Below are positions 61,283 through 64,000 of a DNA stretch of 64,000 bases, in pieces. The notes beneath the pieces were generated by a model. The model saw only the letters and a program-made list of their open reading frames with translations. It made no database searches and was not told the DNA's origin. The translations under genes were made by a program, and so were the position numbers. Position 1 is the stretch's first letter; each line of letters begins with the position of its first letter. Source of the DNA: Phyto melanocephala (lineage: Eukaryota > Arthropoda > Insecta > Diptera > Rhinophoridae); assembly GCA_941918925.1 (NCBI GenBank), contig OW799234.1, positions 129,684,895-129,748,894 of the forward strand, written 5' to 3'.

Positions 61283-61610
61283 TAAAACGAGTCAAAACTT
61301 TAAAAACGACTACATGAGCACACATTTAATCCTTCAGGCACACTTAAATCAATAGCTCAAATAAAATTACAACACGAGGATGTCAATAAGACTTCAAAAT
61401 TGTTTGAATTAAAACCTTTCAGTCATAAAAATTGTTCTTCATAAAATGTCCTTTCTGGCTGCACACCAACTATGAAGAAGCATTAAAATGAACAAGCAAC
61501 CACACAAATAATTATATCAGCCAAAAATTTATTTATGTGCCTTTTGTGGAAACTCGTGATATTTTGTTTTACATCCAACTTGTATGATAGGGTTTTTTGT
61601 TTTAACTTAC

Positions 61611-61829
61611 CGGGACTGATTGAGCTGTTGGTTGCAATTGAGACTGCTGTTGTTGTTGTGGTGCACCACCATAGTAACGTGTAAAACTCTGTTGTAAACT
61701 GGGAGTTTTTAATGAGAACGAATTTGTATTGGCATCCGTGTGATACGTTAACTGAGCCAAACCAGAATTAAAGAGGCAAAATATCACCAATACAACGAAA
61801 ATGGATTTTTTAGCTTCACTCGCGAACAT
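61611..61829 (-). CDS. Signal-peptide exon of the Q-rich secreted protein
   Basis: An ATG at 61829 opens 73 codons ending at a clean donor (CCCG then GTAAGT at 61610), phase 0. Residues 1-26 form a signal peptide (SIFVVLVIFCLFNSGLAQ core) with cleavage expected near AQ-LTYH. The rest has SFSLKTPSLQQSFTRYYGGA and a Gln/Pro-rich end (PQQQQQSQLQPTAQSVP). This continues smoothly into YSSLGAAAPQYQQY of the exon at 41151. TATAAA lies at 61859-61864 on the minus strand, but only about 35 nt before the ATG, so the real start of transcription may be further up. No nearer minus-strand exon suits this donor as well. Confidence 0.75.
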
Positions 61830-64000
61830 GTTTGACTTGTATGTGTCTGTGTTAATTGTTTATACTTGCTTAATCCTTTGAAAGTGAAAACAAATTTATT
61901 ATTTGTTACACTAGCCGCTTGTGAACACACAAAGTTGTTTAAGGTTTAAATGGATTTTGGCAACTGTTTTGATTTTATATTGCATTTAATGATTATATGT
62001 TTTAAACTTGTTTTCGACAACAATCACACTTAACTTAAAAGTAAATGCGTTTTTAACACTCAAATAATAAAAACATTTTTTGCGTAACTAATAAAACAAC
62101 AGAAGACCAACAAAAAGTGACAGTTGGTTAGTATGCCAGGTCAGTCAAAACAAAACTCATGTAACACAATTGCACACACACTCTGAGTTTGTTTAATTAG
62201 TTATTCCACTCATAAGTGGTGTAGAAGACATTAACAAAAATTAAAAAAAAATAATTTCGTGTAGTTTTAGATTTTTTTTACATTTTTTATGCAGGGCATA
62301 TGCCGATTTGATAAAAATTTCAGGTATTTAATTTCAAAAGATTTTCTCAAAAATTTCATTAAAATTTTTATAAAGTTTTTTACGTTTCCATTTAATTTTT
62401 TTGCATTAAAGTACATGCGCAATCAAGTGTAATAATAAAAATGTTAAAAAAAATATTAAATATAATTTCTCCGCGCTTGTTAAACATTTCTTTTTTGAAA
62501 AAGATTATTTTATCACAACATATTGTTAACAAAGTTTTTTATAATCAATGGAATAAATACGAGACATTTTTAACACAATTTAAGACAATTTAAGACAAAT
62601 TCGAGAAATACAGTCAAGATGGCAAGGGCTTAGGAATTTACACCGCGACAACGAAAAAGTTAAAACTTTAACTTTTAATTAAAAAAAAATATTTTAAAAT
62701 ATTTTTATTATTAAATTTTAATGTGAGTCATATTTATTTTGGCTTAAGTTCATTTATTAAATTATTTAATTTTTATAATTCAAATTAAGTTAAATTGCAA
62801 TAATTTTTAGGAATATTTTTTAAAATTATTTCCGATATTAAGAATGATTAACATTAAAATTTAATATATTGAAAAATAGAAAAGTTTGAAAAAAACATCA
62901 ATATATAATTATAATTCAAAAATTTTGAAATTACTTTTTCCGGAAATCCCGAACTTATAACATATTTACTACGGGGAATCCCAAATCTGGAAAGTTAAGA
63001 TCATTATGAAATTGAGAACATTGCCAGGTGCAATAACATGTCACGCAGAGTTGAATATTCATTTAGCTCGCAAGGTACTATTGAATAGAACAACATGAAG
63101 AGAATGTAAATAAATGCATGAAACAATTTGGTGACAATTTGGCAATTTGTACAAAAACAAATTGCCCGCTGCTTTTTTTCATTGGAACGAGTTTACCTGT
63201 ATTTCATTCATAAAACACATTGAAAACACAGGCTAGTATTGACTTATAAATAAATCCATCAAGCTGATGGTTATCCGATAGCTGAAAACATTTTTATAGG
63301 ACTGACTTCAAACTACAAAAAGAGAATTTTTTAAACAAATAAGTGAATTTACCTTAACGGCCAAAATGTGAACAGTGATTAACTTCGTAAGAATGTAGTA
63401 AAATATAGTGTTTTTAGGCGGGGAACTTTCAACTGAAAAACAGTGTTTTCTCTTACAGCTAATTTTTATTTTGAGATAAGTTGAGTTGGTAGTTAGTGAT
63501 AAATATGCATGAATTTATTTTAGAAATTTTATTTCAGTTCCCCAATGCAACCATAAGCGATATTTGCAATAATTTGTTTGGTGATAAGACAAGCTTTTTG
63601 CTCAATAGGCGTATAAGTTAGCAAAATCGCCCTCCCTACTCGGAGAGAGGAAAATTTCAAGCATATTCTTCATTAACAAAATATTGATGCTTAGTTACCT
63701 TTAGAGGCAATGATTTAAGAATTAATATAGCAAGAACGCTACCATCAGTCGCGGTGTGTATAGAGTTTTAACAACCAATAATTAGAGGGGCATAACGTGT
63801 ACTGAATGGGCATGTCGTGTGCTCTAAGGAAGTTTACCAAATAAGTCAAATTCTACTACAATTTCGACTAGGTCAAACAATCAGTGACCTTAATATTATT
63901 TCTTAAGGAGTTTTAGTCTAAAATCTAAAGTCATGCTTGACATGGCGTCCCAATTAAGACATTAGGAAAGATAATGTTCCAATGTTCCAATGTTTTTCAC
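61830..64000. other. Upstream flank of the Q-rich gene; no gene seen
   Basis: AT-rich DNA without a supported exon or element boundary on either strand. The first few hundred bases presumably hold the promoter of the minus-strand gene. Confidence 0.4.

Larger units (their letters stand above)
41152..61610 (-). other. 20.5-kb intron of the Q-rich gene, hosting other genes
   Basis: Bounded by donor GTAAGT at 61610 and the acceptor at 41152, both read on the minus strand. It contains three plus-strand two-exon genes, a minus-strand protease, a broken small ORF and many repeats. The join of the two flanking exons is inferred from phase (0 to 0), strand, matching Gln/Pro-rich composition and the need for a signal peptide. 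Confidence 0.55.

Overview
The window is very AT-rich and gene-poor. It looks like a chromosomal piece of a higher fly, probably a calyptrate such as a blow fly, house fly or flesh fly. The basis is: short two-exon secreted-protein genes with small GT-AG introns, a fly-type Ala/His/Pro-rich cuticle protein, a fly-type S1 protease, and abundant repeats of the INE-1/DINE-1 (Helentron-like) type with GTGGGCGTGGC motifs, CGGACAGA runs and TATACCC...GGGTATA ends. No tRNA, rRNA or CRISPR locus was seen. No gene was recognised well enough to give a symbol.

Left part (1-15150): repeats, then a plus-strand cuticle-type gene. Its visible exons are 5830-6070, 6424-6783, 14811-14895 and 15078-15147. The intron phases agree throughout, and the first coding exon was not found. 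One 8.0-kb intron holds a four-unit tandem repeat, a hairpin MITE and a dead mariner.

Middle part (15150-40480): no intact host gene was found. It is layered with mobile elements: three degraded copies of one mariner-type transposon, several TIR elements, two large Helentron-like repeats that carry the same internally deleted mariner at the same site, four A-rich Helentron-like repeats (two of them further right), and a SINE / dead RNase H LINE / SINE block. One Helentron-like copy sits inside another TIR element, giving a three-level nest at 31958-34753.

Right part (40486-61829): the most interesting region. A minus-strand secreted glutamine-rich protein appears to be split into a signal-peptide exon (61611-61829) and a Q-rich terminal exon (40486-41151) around a 20.5-kb intron. 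Inside that intron lie at least four, perhaps five, genes. Three are plus-strand two-exon genes for secreted proteins with several Arg/Lys-Arg cleavage-like sites (43028-43878, 49168-53816, 57283-58011). One is a single-exon minus-strand chymotrypsin-fold protease (46009-46806). The fifth is a small secreted-protein-like ORF broken just after its start (44416-44716). Two of the polybasic proteins share a C-terminal segment, so this looks like a nested, partly paralogous family of proproteins. The region 61830-64000 shows nothing codable beyond the upstream flank of the host gene.
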